From assembly GCA_035289305.1 (NCBI GenBank), contig DATDXN010000023.1:1-5387 (forward strand): 5,387 bases of DNA, written 5' to 3'. The notes under the pieces were generated by a model. The model saw only the letters and a program-made list of their open reading frames with translations. It was not told where the DNA came from and made no database searches. Position numbers and translations under genes: made by a program. The stretch is from DATDXN01 sp035289305. GTDB lineage: Bacteria > Patescibacteriota > Microgenomatia > UBA1406 > HO2-37-13b. Each line of letters opens with the position of its first letter. Positions within the stretch are counted from its first letter, which is position 1. This document shows positions 5,289 through 5,387 of this stretch, piece by piece.

Positions 5289-5387
5289 ATGATTGTCAGA
5301 GCAAGTAAAATCGGCGATTTCAAACTAAAAAAACTTATTTGGCATTTTGTTGTTGATATTGATGCTACAAAAACAAGTCTTATCGTA
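5289..5387 (+). CDS. IS1595-type transposase, N-terminal fragment (partial)
   Basis: Thirty-three open codons run from ATG 5289 through the last base of the window. The segment KLKKLIWHFVVDIDATKTS (residues 13-31) resembles the N-terminal helix-turn-helix of IS1595 transposases, where a run of basic and hydrophobic residues ending in F is followed by a short acidic stretch and A-T-x-T(A/S) before the second helix. The DDE/DDN catalytic domain would lie outside the window. The gene is divergent from the ComB-like gene, with 40 bp between the start codons. The assignment is from memory of family patterns on a short fragment; another HTH protein is possible. Confidence 0.6.
   Translation, partial: MIVRASKIGDFKLKKLIWHFVVDIDATKTSLIV

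Larger units (their letters stand above)
5251..5387 (+). mobile_element. Probable IS1595-type insertion sequence, left end, runs off window
   Basis: A transposase-like reading frame begins at 5289. The 38 bp before it start with GGCTCTAGACTAGAATAGC, which could be the terminal inverted repeat; IS1595 members typically begin with GG. The exact boundary at 5251 is a guess because the right end is outside the window. If it is correct, the 8-bp target duplication usual for this family would be 5243-5250, which includes the start codon of the ComB-like gene. Confidence 0.45.

Overview
The window is a gene-dense, mostly AT-rich piece of a bacterial chromosome using the standard genetic code. Several traits point to a member of the Candidate Phyla Radiation (Patescibacteria): small tightly packed genes, a lysine-rich coiled-coil protein of no known function, a short LexA, almost no Shine-Dalgarno sequences, and an accessory toxin-antitoxin-type pair. 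This assignment is an inference from style and not from a marker gene.

Layout. Positions 1-195 are AT-rich with no gene. A HEPN protein (211-594) and a MNT nucleotidyltransferase (591-905) form a translationally coupled plus-strand pair. A cluster of TGTAAA/TTTACA half-sites (901-962) separates them from a convergent minus-strand coiled-coil gene (986-1714). This gene shares a divergent promoter region with a LexA-type repressor on the plus strand (about 1837-2415). The lexA promoter carries a Gram-positive-like SOS box between its -35 and -10 elements. The rest of the window, on the minus strand, is a three-gene cassette read from right to left: a ComB-family protein (5248-4562), a radical SAM/SPASM protein with a PqqD-like N-terminus (4552-3179), and a second ComB-family protein (3091-2405). 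The last plus-strand gene, from 5289 off the window end, looks like the start of an IS1595-type transposase.

The cassette is the most interesting part. Two ComB-like proteins of equal length flank one radical SAM maturase-like enzyme. The first keeps the ComB signature residues, while the second has lost several of them. No ComA or other coenzyme M or sulfolactate gene is visible, so the classical ComB reaction is doubtful here. A pathway acting on a small molecule or peptide is possible but unproven. A perfect 18-bp palindrome and a 19-codon micro-ORF lie between the radical SAM gene and the second ComB gene.

Four transcription-unit starts have a -10-like hexamer only 6-10 nt before the ATG, which suggests leaderless mRNAs.
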